The notes beneath the pieces are model-generated. The model made no database searches, had not been told where the DNA came from, and was given only the letters and a program-made list of their open reading frames with translations. The translations under genes were made by a program, and so were the position numbers. A stretch of 64,000 bases of DNA from positions 4,492,501-4,556,500 of the forward strand of contig NC_089442.1 in the NCBI RefSeq assembly GCF_026210795.1. The letters are read 5' to 3'. The DNA is from Rhizophagus irregularis. Taxonomy: Eukaryota > Glomeromycota > Glomeromycetes > Glomerales > Glomeraceae. How positions within the stretch are numbered: the stretch's first letter is position 1; every line of letters starts with the position of its first letter. Shown here one piece after another: positions 1-12,085 of the stretch.

Positions 1-1885
1 CATAATAGATTTGATTATCCTATCGGCATTATATATATACCGAGGGATTCTTTTTGTCCCGGACCCCCGGTATAAAAAAGTATAAAATCCATCGGTGTAT
101 ACGTCATACACAATCAGATAACCATCTTTACGCATAAATTTTTTTTATTAAATCTTGTTATAATATCCATATACGATCGGAAATCATGATCTTTTTGTTT
201 TAATATCATTGAGCCCTTTTTTTTGTGTTATTCAGGTATATTATAATATAATAATTATTCAATTTTTTTTAAGAATTTTACGAATTTTACTTTTATAAAA
301 AAAATTTGTAAAATTCAATATTATCTAATGTTTTAATTAACTATTATCAATTTTTTATTATTATCATTATGGTTCTATTATTAAATAATTGATCTGTACA
401 CATATTTTTATTAAAAATTATTAAAAAAATTAATATTTAAAACAGAGAATTCTAAATTTATGTTTGTAAAATAGAAAATAATGTTTGTGCGCAATCTACA
501 ATATCTACAATTACAATTTACAATGGTGATTTATTAAATGATTTAATGTCACGACTGCCACGTGTGTATCACACATCATGCAGCTAGTTTATTCTTTGTT
601 TAAATTTTAAATTATTAGTTATTCAATATAATTTTTTTATTTATTGTACGCAGTCGCTCCACATGAGTTCTGACTAGCCGATGTGAGAACCAGGGAAGAT
701 GTTTGGTTAATGTTAATCGCACAAGTAGATCGATTAGGGTTATATAATTCTTATTTTAAATCCAATTAATCCAATTAATCCAATTATAAGCAATATAAAA
801 AAATATATATTATCCTATATTTACAAAACAAAACAAAAAAAAAGTAAAACAAAAATCAAATCAAATTAATGAATGATAATTAGTACAAAAATGTCAAAAT
901 CATATTCGTAATCTTATGAAGATAACGTTCATTTCTTTTTTTATCAATTTATCATATGTTTTTTATTTACAAATAAAAAAAATTAAATTTTTTAAAATTC
1001 CATAATTTTAAAAACTTGATCAAAAACCTGATTCATGTGTTTGATTTTTTTGAAATATTTTTTTATCATTGGTATAATTGATGTCAGACAAGTTTTTCAT
1101 GATTTTTTAAAAAAAAGGTGATTCTCATGAAAATTATATTTACCAATACAAGGTAAGAAAGAACTTTTAAAGATCGGAAAAAAGTTTACTGCAAAGATAT
1201 AGTTAATATAGTTTTACTTATATAGAACAATCGACATCCATACAACTTCTTAATTTTTTTTCCGGTTTTTACGATCGTCACAAAATCAATTTATAATTTC
1301 TCACCTCATTTCCAAACACATTTGATTTTCACTCGTTAATATAGATTGTCAAATTTTCAATATGTGAATAGCCAATCAATCTATTTGTTACTTATAAAAA
1401 AAAATCCAAGGATTTTGATAATATAATTTCATTTGTTCATATATTAGAATATTTGTGATCACGTGCAATATATTTTTGCGAGCGCATTTATTTCACCGAA
1501 AATCGTTTCATCGACTCATCGACAATCAACTTACCAATAGACATTTTACATACAGGATCATTTCACCTACAATTTGTTTCAGTGATGGTCATTTCACCGA
1601 TAGGTTCATTTTATTGACAGGATTATTTCACCGAGAATTATTTCACCGACAAATGATAATAAATGAATTTTTTATAATAAAAATATTCATTGATTATATT
1701 TTTGTATTTTTCGTCCTTTCGTTAGGGTTTTGTTTTTTATCGCACCCGCGAAATATCGCATCCCCTTATAAAAGTCGAAAACAGTATTCTAAATCCTTTT
1801 TGATATTCTAAATATATTAAATAAAATTGTAAAGCAGGCAAAAATACGCATACTATATGGTTTTTTAAAGCGTTAAAATAAGTAT
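1..1885. other. AT-rich non-coding stretch
   Basis: No open frame here looks like a gene. A motif at about 86-105 (TATAAAATCCATCGGTGTAT) recurs at 7367-7449, so the left edge holds part of the same palindromic element. The only long open frame, around 1455-1811, reads through the short TTTCACCGA repeats listed separately and has no recognisable domain. Confidence 0.5.
1480..1655. repeat. Degenerate short repeats of TTTCACCGA type
   Basis: The words TTTCACCGA, TTTCATCGA and TTTCACCTA recur about every 15-35 bases with spacers such as GACAGGA. The same theme (TTTCGCCGAA, TTTCGTCGAA) returns at 3367-3452. This is typical of decayed minisatellite arrays; no coding role is visible. Confidence 0.55.
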
Positions 1886-2243
1886 GTTGTAGACCAAATC
1901 TAAACCAATGTTCCAAATAGTGTTGGTCTCCGTAAATAGTTGTAAGTTCCAAAAATCAAGTAAATATAACGGTTGTAAATCAGAATTACCATCTTTTAGC
2001 TAATCACAATGGTGTAGTATTTACAGCCAATTTACAGCTTACGTTTATAATATTACAACCGCTAAAGGTTGTAATTCGATATATAATAATCGTTACTTAC
2101 GGCAACCAACCTTAGTTCCAAACCTTACCATCGGCCTAAATTAGATCATCATCGTTGGTACAGTCTTTAAAAGGCATTATTAGATTTGGCCGATAATTTA
2201 GGCCGATGGTAAGTTTTGGGACATGGTCAAAATTTGGTCTACA
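1886..2243. mobile_element. Palindromic TIR element with an internal insertion
   Basis: TTGTAGACCAAATCTAAACC at the left end is the approximate reverse complement of the sequence ending GGTCTACAA at 2243. An inner inverted pair (CCTTACCATCGGCC at about 2125 and GGCCGATGGTAAG near 2200) continues the arms. The left arm is broken by about 185 bp (roughly 1920-2105), so a second sequence seems to have entered one arm. No coding capacity. Confidence 0.5.
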
Positions 2244-2745
2244 ATAGGTACATTAAAGGTAAAAAAATCAAAAAAAAAAAATCGAGAAAATTTGGCAAAG
2301 ATCGGCAAATTATTATATAAAAATTGGGGAGCGATACATCGCATATGCGAAAAAATATTATAATATTAATTATTCAATATTATTTCATAATATATAATAA
2401 ACGTTAAATATAAAATATTTAATTTATTCAACATTTAAAATTAGTTATAAAAAATATTAGAAAAAAAAACATCAAATTAATAATTTTTGAAGTTGATCAA
2501 GCAAAGTAAAAAATAAAATTCGGGGAAAATGATTTTTTTAGCTGAAATGACATGATATTAGATGAACAAATTTACCGGTGAGTTGATTGTCAGTGAAACA
2601 ATTGTTGGTGAATCCGAATTTCCTCTGCTAAGTATATGTCATTGATCTTACGAATGTTGACGTATGACATACATTTTTTTCTCTATAATAGATTAATAGT
2701 ATATGTATATGTACGGTATCCGATCAAAATCTCGAAAATCACTTG

Positions 2746-3020
2746 CACGACTAACACAAGATCGACAACAAAATCTCGACAATCCAAATCTCGACAATCC
2801 AAAATCCCGACAAGTCATTAATATATCGACAATTTTGTAAATCTAATGATGTGTGTTCTAATAAAATAATTTGTTGCAATATGTAATATTTAGTTTAAAT
2901 TTGGTAAATTTTATAAAATTGTCAGGATAATCAACTTGTCGGTATAATAATTTGTCGGGATTTTGACTTGTTAGGATTTTGACTTGTCAAGATTTTGTTG
3001 TCGGTCTTGTGTCAGTCGTT
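2746..3020. repeat. Inverted repeat built from 15-17-bp tandem words
   Basis: The left half carries ACGACTAACACAAGATCGAC followed by tandem copies of AAAATCTCGACAATCC-like words. The right half carries the inverse (words such as ACTTGTCGG and ATTTTGACTTGTC, then GTCGGTCTTGTGTCAGTCGT). The arms are themselves minisatellites, giving a hairpin of about 275 bp. Confidence 0.55.
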
Positions 3021-3366
3021 CAAAACCTTTATGTACATAAGAAATTTTTATCCATTATTTCTGTAAAAACTCCTTAAAAATGAGCCTTTATCGAATTATT
3101 TTTCACTAAAATTTTATTAAATATATGATATTAGTTAATAATACATTTAACAATTACTTCGTATATACATAATAAATGAAATGCTAAAGAATACAAAAAT
3201 CAGTGAAGTTATACAATACAATCGATTATTTTCCTTGTTTTTGTAATGGAAAATTTTGAATTCTGGTTAAGAATTAGAAAGAGATAATTTGAATAAAGGT
3301 ACTGAGTATATTGTGGCACGTAGAATGAGACGATTGTAGGTAAAAATTGCATAATTGAAGACGGTT

Positions 3367-3452
3367 ACAGTACATTTCGCCGAAGGGATGTTTCGTCGAA
3401 AGGACATTTCATCGAATTCCATTTCGCTGAATGGACATTTCGCCGAAAATGG
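3367..3452. repeat. Tandem TTTCGCCGAAAGGACA-like words
   Basis: Four to five copies of a roughly 17-bp word, TTTCGYCGAAWGGACA, related to the repeats at 1480-1655. No coding role is seen. Confidence 0.55.
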
Positions 3453-3719
3453 TAGCGATTAACCTGAAAAATATTCATTGCGCAATGAAAATAAAGAAAT
3501 AAATTATTTTAGAGATCTTTATTTTTTTCAGGATATTATCACTTTAACATTCAAGTAACTGATATTAATTGCTAAGCAATAAATAAATTTCAAAATTCAT
3601 CCCGGTTTTAAGGTATAAACGGTATAAACATACGAAAGTTTCAGAACCACCGATCACAGAAATTGAAAGAATTTTACTTCACCTTCAGAAACAGCGTGTT
3701 TAGCCAGTTCGTCAATTAT

Positions 3720-3832
3720 ACATACCATATTTTGCGTAAGCCCCACCCTTGCCAGAATTCTGGCGATTTTGACCAGAATTATGAGGATCTTGGCCGGCAT
3801 GAAGTGCTTATATACCGCAAAATACGGTATTA
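3720..3832. mobile_element. Small palindromic element
   Basis: TACCATATTTTGCGTAAGCC on the left pairs with the inverse of GTGCTTATATACCGCAAAAT near 3807-3826. The centre contains a smaller palindrome, TTGCCAGAATTCTGGCGA. It looks like a MITE-sized foldback. Confidence 0.4.
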
Positions 3833-5120
3833 ATTATAATAATTTACAAACCCAAACCGTATGTACAGTATACATCACCTTCGCCTCAAGAGATTTCTCC
3901 TGTTTTTATAACGGGCGTGCCATCACCCTACACGACACGCGAAAGTCATTTCCTTATGCTATAAAAGCCTCTTCCATCATGAAATCAATTAATAAAATAT
4001 AACTTTACTAATCTATCTCATAAAATCAAAGTAATCAAATGAAAAATATTTTATTATATCCAAAAAAAATTACAGAAGGGGATATGGTTTATAATTACAT
4101 GATCTTGTATAACACGGATGACTAGCTAGGGTGGACGCTTCGCATTAATGAAATGAAATAATATTAACTATATTAGGATTATGATTTATAATTTATAAAA
4201 ATTTTCAGTGCTTTCTTTCTTACAAAATTAGTGCTACCTTACATTTTTTTTTTGAAAAAAAAAAAATTCTTACAATATTATCGTAACTCGTATGGGTTGT
4301 GTTATCACAGCACTTACAATGAACTATGGTAAGAAAATTTACAATTTAAGAATTAATATTAAATAAAAATAATAAATATTTGTTATCAGCACCACTTAAA
4401 TAAAGGATTTACTTATATATATATATATGAACGGTAATTACCGAGTACTCCTCATTATGGATTTACAACATGCATTACCCTGTAAAAAAATTACAATCCC
4501 GAAAGTCTAGGCAGACATTTCTAATGTCAAGGGTAGCTAATCTCTTACGTCATATAAACTATCTTATGTTATTTCATATTCTAATATTTATAATCCTATT
4601 TATAACTCTGTGGCTAACAATCCGTGTTTTCCATTTTTTATAATCATAAATTCCGTGAATAAGATACAATTAAGGAAAACACGTATTTAAATCATTGTCG
4701 TGTTACACAAGGAAGCTAAAATCCTTAATTAGATTTACACTGTTGACTATGCATGAATTAGCAATTAATCAATATTTTACAATTAAAACATCTAATACAT
4801 GTTTCATTTTACCCTTGGCAAAATAAAAAGTTTGTACATAGAATATAATCTTTTGGGATATTATTCAGTATTATAATAAAATCCTTTTCTATCGAAAAAT
4901 AGTCACATGTTAAGAAAAAAAAATTTTTATCAGAAATTTAATTTTTAAAATTTATTGAATTTTTAATACATTCATATTTTTGTTGTTAAGTTATTTCCTT
5001 ATAATATATATATATGTTAAAATACGTAAATCAGGAATTATATACTATGATTAATAAATAAAGATTTTGTTAAAGTAATTAAAATCACGAGAATTTCTTT
5101 AAAATTGAATTTGTGAATTG
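3833..5120. other. Intergenic, nothing recognised
   Basis: AT-rich sequence with homopolymer runs and a short TA microsatellite near 4415. No ORF, RNA or clear inverted repeat was supported. It is downstream of the gene at 5121-5630 (minus strand), so it may include that gene's 3' untranslated region. Confidence 0.4.
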
Positions 5121-5630
5121 TCAGTAACCATTATTCGAGAGATCCTGTTGAAGGTGATTTTCCATATCTAGATTATTTAAATTTACGAATGGTGGAGAGG
5201 TAGGTACAATAATTATTTCGAATCCTGGTATTTCAAATCTAAACATTTGAGGATGATTTGTTTGAGGAAAATTAAATGGTGGGGAAATATTTTGAATGAA
5301 TTGAGGTGAATTTTGATTAACATTATGTCCAATGTATTGTGGCACGTAGGATGTGGTTGTAGAATGATATTGCGTAGTTGTAGTAGTCGAAGTAGTATAT
5401 TGATTGTTTATAAAAGAGAACGTGGCTTGTTGTTCATGATTATTTGATATATAAGACATTGTTGGCGTTGCAGGAAAGTTGGTATTATTACATGGGACAT
5501 TCGACGAGGGCTGTCTCATTTGGATTACATTTGTTGGTGCGTTAGAATAATTATTAATTTCGTTATCAATAAATACATTTTGGATGTTATTGACATCGTT
5601 TCGTAAAATAGTATTATTATTGTGATCCAT
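5121..5630 (-). CDS. Low-complexity Asn/Thr/Pro-rich protein, unknown function
   Basis: A single uninterrupted frame of 169 residues, well above the background ORF length in this AT-rich DNA. The protein is rich in N, Q, S, T and P, with runs such as TTSTTTTTQYHSTTT around residues 79-95. A non-repetitive segment follows near residue 130 (FRFEIPGFEIIIVPTSPP), then a polar tail. There is no signal peptide or membrane helix. The ATG at 5628-5630 is the first in frame and lies about 85 bp below a TATA box. Disordered N/Q-rich proteins are often transcriptional or RNA-binding regulators, but no DNA-binding domain is present, so that is only a guess. The conserved-looking FEIPGFEIII segment is the best handle for a homology search. 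No introns are needed. Confidence 0.6.
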   Translation of the reverse strand: MDHNNNTILRNDVNNIQNVFIDNEINNYSNAPTNVIQMRQPSSNVPCNNTNFPATPTMSYISNNHEQQATFSFINNQYTTSTTTTTQYHSTTTSYVPQYIGHNVNQNSPQFIQNISPPFNFPQTNHPQMFRFEIPGFEIIIVPTSPPFVNLNNLDMENHLQQDLSNNGY

Positions 5631-5715
5631 TGTATAATAAAAATGAAATTTCGAAAATTTCGAAGAGAAAAAAGTATAATGATAATTTTTCTACAGGAAT
5701 ATATTGTGGATCGTG

Positions 5716-5723
5716 CTTTTATA
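5716..5723 (-). promoter_or_regulatory. TATA box for the minus-strand gene at 5121-5630
   Basis: On the minus strand the bases read TATAAAAG, a consensus TATA element, about 86-93 bp upstream of the ATG. A 20+ base poly-A/T tract (plus-strand T run at about 5728-5751) lies just upstream, a common nucleosome-poor promoter feature. Confidence 0.5.
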
Positions 5724-5752
5724 TTGTTTTTTTTTTTTTTTTTTTTTTTTGA

Positions 5753-7366
5753 AAGAGATTCTCTCTATTCTAATTAAAGTCAGTAAATTTACAGCTCTAC
5801 GCAATTTTGGTAAATTTCTACCAATTGTAGTTAATAATTTTTTTTTTCTATATTTAGCATGTCTTTATTACTTCCATATTTAAAACATTATAAAGCAAAA
5901 TATTTCAATATCAATTGATGATTGGTTTAGATTTTTAACTGACTAGCATAAATGCGTTATTATTCGCTTTACATATATAGTAATAATTTTGAACTGCGGT
6001 TATTCCAATAATAGTTATACAATATTTCGTTTCACATATAAGGCTGTGTTGAAGAAGTAGTCATTTTATGTATATATATCACTCAAAAAAAGAAATAGAT
6101 ATTATTATTAAATAATTCCATAATATTAATAATGTTACGTAACGTGAATCAAATATGTTTATATAATTATTGATTTGTTTTACACAATATTTGTTTATGT
6201 ACTAGGAAAAAAAATGATATCATCTAGACTAAACCAAATTCGTTTATTTATCTTTTATTTGTTTTAAACATTTTTAAGCCTGTCCTTTAATATTTTTTTT
6301 TTCATTCGTTATTAATAATTACTTACTATAAAAAATTCTCTTTTTCGACTTTTTTAACATATTTCGACCGATGTTCACTTAATTGCAATGGCCTGAATAG
6401 ATATATTTGTTGTTTATTTATAGATTGTTGGAAGAAATGATGTCTACCTTAAAGGTCATACCAGGCTGATAGGCTTCTCTTGCTCTTTTTATTATTTTCA
6501 GGTTAGGTAAGTTTTAATCCTTGGAGAGTAAACGGAGTAAGCGGGACTTTTCTATATCACGTGATAGAGAATGATTTATGGCGTTTCGCGATAAATCACA
6601 AAAGTCATAAAATTTTATTATGAATACATAAATACAATATTTCACATTAATCATCCACATAATTTTCGCAAATTTTAACACATTTCTATACAATTATACA
6701 CAACTTTTCATATAATATCTAGTTAATTCCCAAAATCCGCGGGCTGCGGCATTTACTATTTAGTAAAGGGAGATATCATTCTAGTTTATTCTAACAAAGT
6801 CATGTGAAGTTATCACAATAATATTAAAAAATTTCGTGAAAAGCGCCACAACATTTCAAAAGATTCACAATCACAACAATCACAAATAAATCACATATAA
6901 AAATTTACTTTATACCGGCCAAAATTGGTTCTTTACCCGCGAGCATCCTTATCTTGGATCAGTGGATCACGGTCCATATCCAGTGAGTTTAATTGGATAA
7001 AATTATTTTGTGTAACATTGAATATTTATTTCAAACAAAATTATATAGTTAACATCCATTAAATCTCTGAATCAAGTTATTATAATTTTTAAAGGGCGAA
7101 GTATTACCATTTTTACCATCTTAATAACATATCACAGAAATATTTATATAACAGTTCTAATACAGTATATACTTGTTATTCAATGAATAACTGACGTAAT
7201 TTCAGATAATACGGCATTAAGGCGGCGTAACGATGAAACACCAGTATTACACCGGGCCGAATTGGTGTAAATGCGCCGTAATATTTCGGCATGGCTTGAA
7301 CCTAATTCGCCCATGTATACCCGTGTATATGATAGATACTCATTGAATATCATTGTGTATATGACG
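5753..7366. other. Intergenic, no gene supported
   Basis: AT-rich with scattered short palindromes. A GC-richer block at about 7210-7310 (ACGGCATTAAGGCGGCG and an inverse-like GGTGTAAATGCGCCGT) may be a decayed foldback element. No ORF above background. Confidence 0.4.
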
Positions 7367-7449
7367 TATACACTGATGGATTTTATACTTTTTTATACTT
7401 TTTTTATACCGGTGGAGTAATTTACAAAAAAATCCATCGGTGTATACAT
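7367..7449. mobile_element. Short foldback element with GTATACAC/GTGTATAC ends
   Basis: GTATACACTGATGGATTTT on the left is the near-perfect inverse of AAAATCCATCGGTGTATAC on the right, separated by about 45 bp of T-rich sequence containing TATACCGGTGG. A partial copy lies at the left edge of the window (positions 36-110). Confidence 0.55.
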
Positions 7450-7596
7450 AAATACCGATGAGATAAAACAGATAAACTCAACCAAATATAATAACTAATA
7501 ATATTAAACTACAATATGATGATTTTTTTTAAAAAAAAAAATGTACGTACTTATGAGAAATACTACAAAGAAGTTTAAATAGTATGAGATACAAGA

Positions 7597-8071
7597 CACA
7601 ACGAAATTCGATATACGATTTTTGACAAATTTTACGGATGGTTCCATTACAGTCAACTCTTCTTATAACGAATTTTGATATAACGAATTTTACAATATAA
7701 CGGATCTTCAGTATGATACAGATTTTAACATATGAAAAAAATCTCATTATACCGAATTTTACTAATTAAATGCCGTATACCGTTTAACGAAGTAAATTTT
7801 ATAAACCGTATATGAAAAATGCCCCTTTTAACAACGAATTTTCTTTTATAACGAATTTTTTTTCAATATAACGAAGATATTTTGTGTAACTTGCGTTTTT
7901 GCATTATAAGATACAATTATTATACGACAATATACCATAATATACAAAATTTTTCCGGGTTATACCAGATTTTCCCATCATATTAACGAATATTCCTATA
8001 ACGAAGGCCTGATCAACCCGGACGCCAACTTCGTTATATTAAGAGTTGACTGTATATCGAACTTCACTGTG
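7597..8071. mobile_element. MITE (GAAATTCGATATA family), split by a second MITE
   Basis: The left end, CACAACGAAATTCGATATA, and the inverse of the right end (ATATCGAACTTCACTGTG) match the ends of the intact 167-bp element at 18855-19021. About 403 bp of another element (7650-8052) sits inside with a TA duplication. Removing it and one TA gives a sequence collinear with 18985-19021. Confidence 0.6.
7650..8052. mobile_element. 403-bp TA-target MITE, CAGTCAACTCTT ends
   Basis: The left terminus CAGTCAACTCTTCTTATAACG and right terminus CGTTATATTAAGAGTTGACTG are inverted repeats flanked by TA on both sides (7648-7649 and 8053-8054). Internally there are many copies of TATAACGAATTTT. TA duplication and CAGTC-type ends fit Tc1/mariner/pogo-related non-autonomous elements. 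It is nested in the element at 7597-8071. Confidence 0.7.
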
Positions 8072-8072
8072 T

Positions 8073-11000
8073 ATATAACACGAATAATTAAACACCAGAT
8101 ATCTATTATGTTGACCAATCAAATTTGACTTGTCAAGGATAAGACTCATAAGAGTTGTCCAGGTTAGTTTTACAAGAGACCAAAAACACGTGATAAATTT
8201 TATTTATAATAATTGCATATTGATACGGATCAGCTTACAAAAATAGCATAGTGGCCCTTTTTTTAAACATTTAGAATGTAATGACAATATATATTACTCT
8301 TCTCCCACTTGTACAGATGCTTATTTTATTTATAATGTTTAGTTTTCCACGACTTCTGATTGATATATTCATAATGTTCTCTTTCCTAGATAGTTTTATT
8401 TTTGGTTCCTTTATTGATAGCGATTTAGGAATAGGCTAGGATTTTATATAATTAGAAGTAAGGGTCCGACAGGGCTTGCCCTGGTGGATGACAGATTATA
8501 TGTTGAACGTACGTTCTTTGTATCGTATGTTCTTTTGACGATCTTGCCAACTTCACATAAAATAAATAAAATAAATAAATAAATAAGCTTACAAAAATAG
8601 TATCGATAGTATCTAAAAAAGTTTAATTCTTTACGGTACGTCACAATTCACAAACCAAAAAAATGTAAGCTCACATTATTACTTAATGAATTCATCATTA
8701 AATGAGAATGTTACATTTTTATAACCTTAGAAGGAAGGTTTATGTTACACCGCATGAAATTTTAATTGTTTCACGTGCAAATGACATTAGTTTAAAATAA
8801 CATAATATAAACATGGAAATCTATTCTTACGCTCTCAGCTCTGAAAAAAAACACGTAATATTAATTTTCAGGTAATGAAATTAATAATGCCTCATATTTG
8901 AATTTTATTAACCATTCATTTATAAATTTATAATTTTCTAGAAAAAAGTGTTCTTGATTTTGAGAAAGAATATGGTTCGAAGCTATCTCAATCGAATACC
9001 AACTTTAAAAGACAAATGGCGTGTCAGTGATTATTAAAGTACCTATTGTTGTTATATTTTACCTGTTTTATTATTGTTGCCATAATGTTTTATTCGCGTT
9101 AATGACACTGTTGCGTATAAATTAGTATTTTATTTACACAAATTCAATATATGTTCTTATTAACTTTATTGTCGAGTGTGGTATGGTCAAGTAATATCTC
9201 ATGAAACAAAATTATTTCAAATTACATTATAATTTGGTTTATAAATAATATAATTATTATTTATTTACACCGTATTAACCGTAAATTAAGTAATTATTCA
9301 TATACATAGGTTTTCTATTATCTTAACTTTATATTAATCATTATACGAAAAAACTTTCATTATTTACGACTTACCAAATTTATTCAACAATTAGGGGTTT
9401 AATCCCGGAATCCTGATCTTAATCTCTATTTGTTCCTTTTTTAAACAGGTAAATTGGTAAATTACCACGGTTGATGATTATAATTATGTAATTTCATTTT
9501 CTTTATTACTAAGATTTTCATCAGATAATTTACTTCTTTTAGTGATGAAAGATTTTTGAACTGATCATTAAAGGCTTTGTGAGGATTATCAATTATTATC
9601 ATTCGTCAAAAGAAATCGGATATATTTTTCCGTTCTGGATCTAAAGAAACTTGATTAAGGTATTAAAGTATCATCAGTTAAATTTTTTTGCTCGAATATA
9701 TGCATTTTTGTTTATATATTTCTGGAAAATCATATTTATAGACGTTCGTTATACCTTCAATAATAATTGAATGTTGGGTATGCTATCAATTTCATTAATG
9801 ATTATTTTATTTGTATAAAAAAAGAAATTTTTTCGTTATTATTGAGGTCAAATTATATTTTTTCTTTGATTTATTTCTTTAATGTCTTTTTATCTATTAT
9901 ATTTCTCAAAACTTGATAGGATATTCTCCTAAAAAAGCCATTCCAAATTTGATCTTTCCCCTACTTTCGTTCACGTAAGGCAAACAATCCTGGGAAAGGG
10001 GTCGAACTAATTTAAAGATCAACAAAAAATTTCTTTAATTAGCATACATTTATTCACATAATTGAATATTGAGTATGACCGGTATGTTATAAAATTTATT
10101 TAGATTTATTTATAATTAGATTTTCTTTGATTAAATATTTATTATAATTTATAATGCCTTTACATCATAACCAAGGATATTCGTCAAAAGTTGACTGAAT
10201 ATTATCCTGGATATTCGTCGAACAAGCTATTCCAAATATTAATTTTAATAAGTTACTAAAAAATACTATTATAGGACGTTCATTATATTAGATGGGTTAT
10301 CAAATTTTATTGATGACTATTTACTTTTTACTTTTATCACAATCAACAAGTTTTATTTTCTTAATAATTTCTCATAGTATAATATCTTTAATGTCTTAGT
10401 GTTTAACATTGCACCAGTGGTAAGTCTTCCCTGTACGTTTGTCAAATGTAGAACTAATGTGGAGAGGTTGCACAACAAAATCTTCAAAGAGCTTATGGAG
10501 GTACTGCAAATAATCGTATTGTTCCATAGAGTCCTGAAATATCTTTTCACATTGAACATCACCAAATTTGATAATGTGGATTTATCCAACGAAAAGCCAA
10601 ATCCAAAGTAGGTTAAAAATGAGGTATCAGAGTTTAATTAAATCACGTCAATAGAATGGTTAGGTAAAGATAATTTTACAATTAATAATTAATATTCAAT
10701 CTTATCGTCCAAAACTTTTGGATTAGCAACGAAATACCACCTTATCAACAGTCGTTGGGATCTTAAATAATGAGAATGTATGTATTTATAGCAAATTATT
10801 ATAATATATATAAGCTTTAGACGCAAAATATGCATTTATTTATTTATTTGTTTGTTTTTTTTTAAAAAAAAAGATTTTGATTTCCCATCAACTGTAACAA
10901 ATACGTTGAAACGAGCAGAAGTTTCAGGGACAATCATCCTTTAGCGATCCATCGAAATATTTACGGGTTAGTCTTTACACTTACTCGTTACTGTTATAAT

Positions 11001-11648
11001 TAGAACAGGTTTTCCCTTTAATACTCGCAATTTGTTTATTTACGAATTCTATGATGTCATATTTACCACCGGTTAGTGAATAAGTTGATATTGTTTTTTT
11101 GTAAACAAGTTGCAAAAGAAGTTACTAACCTGTTGTCAGGTAACCTATAGAGTTTGCCCCATTTTTTTTTATTGTTTGTAAAAATAAAATTAATAATCGT
11201 CTTATAAAATTAGAAAAAAAGGGTTTTTTTTTCCCTACAAATTCATTTCTTTGACAAAAAAAGTAATACTCCTGCGTTACTTTGAACAAAATAATATTTA
11301 ATTATTTCCATTTCTTCCATTTCCCACAAATAACTACATATTCAGAGATCAGCTGATAAAATTCACGCGTACGGCGAAATTCGGGACCGAGTTTTTTTTA
11401 ATATATACTGAAATGTTTGATCAGCCACACATACAGAAAAGAAAACAAAATAAATGAGCTTCTTTAACTGCAAAGATAAAAGGGAGCTAGTGACTGGGGA
11501 AACATAAGCCAAACTATCTGAATTAGTAATCTCACTCTTTTAACCTACGCGTATTGTTTAAAGAAATCATGTACGGTAACTGTATAATATCAACACACAA
11601 TAACCTACGTGTATTCGTATTATTAATGTCCGATGGAAAAAAACAAAT
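8073..11648. other. Intergenic, two weakly similar blocks
   Basis: No gene is supported. Segments at about 9600-9960 and 10180-10400 share phrases such as GATATTCGTC, ACGTTCATTATA and TTTAATGTCTT in the same order, suggesting a decayed direct duplication. Overlapping frames on both strands at 10353-10611 carry no recognised motif. A short TAAA microsatellite is at about 8555-8585. Confidence 0.35.
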
Positions 11649-12085
11649 TTTCGTGAACGGCGCGTTCATGTTAATTCTCATTTAACTTGTTTCAAAAAAG
11701 TATGTTTTTTTGTTTTAACCATTTCTTTTCGTTTCGATTAATATTTGGATAATAGAATTCTTTATAAGTGGGAATAGCGGCATCTCGCGTAAACGAGTTA
11801 ACCAAAAAGAAATTAGTATCATATTGAGAGAATTTGATTGTTCCCACACAATTATTACTGGTAGATGAATTTCGTGAGTGGCGCATTCATGTTAGTTCTC
11901 ATTTAACTTATTTCAAAAAGTATTTTTTTTTTGTTTTAACCATTTCTTTTCGTTTCGATTTAATATTTATTCTTTATAAGCGGTAATAGCGGCATCTCGC
12001 GTAAATGACTTAAATGAGTTAAATGAGTTAACCAAAAAGAATTTAGTATGATATTGGGAGAATTTGAATTGTTCCCACACAATGA
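11649..12085. repeat. Tandem direct duplication, about 220-bp unit
   Basis: Two copies (about 11649-11868 and 11869-12085) share TTTCGTGA, GCGTTCATGTTA, TTTTAACCATTTCTTTTCG, AGCGGCATCTCGCGTAAA and GTTAACCAAAAAGAA in the same order. On the minus strand both copies stay open over FLVNSFTRDAA, so the unit may come from a coding sequence, but the family is not recognised. Copy 2 has an extra short GAGTTAAAT repeat. Confidence 0.65.

Noticed and set aside
1455-1811. 118-residue plus-strand frame
   Set aside because: Mostly a translation of TTTCACCGA-type repeats with no domain or splice context.
10353-10611. 78- and 70-residue frames on opposite strands
   Set aside because: Mutually antisense with no recognisable feature; neither can be preferred.
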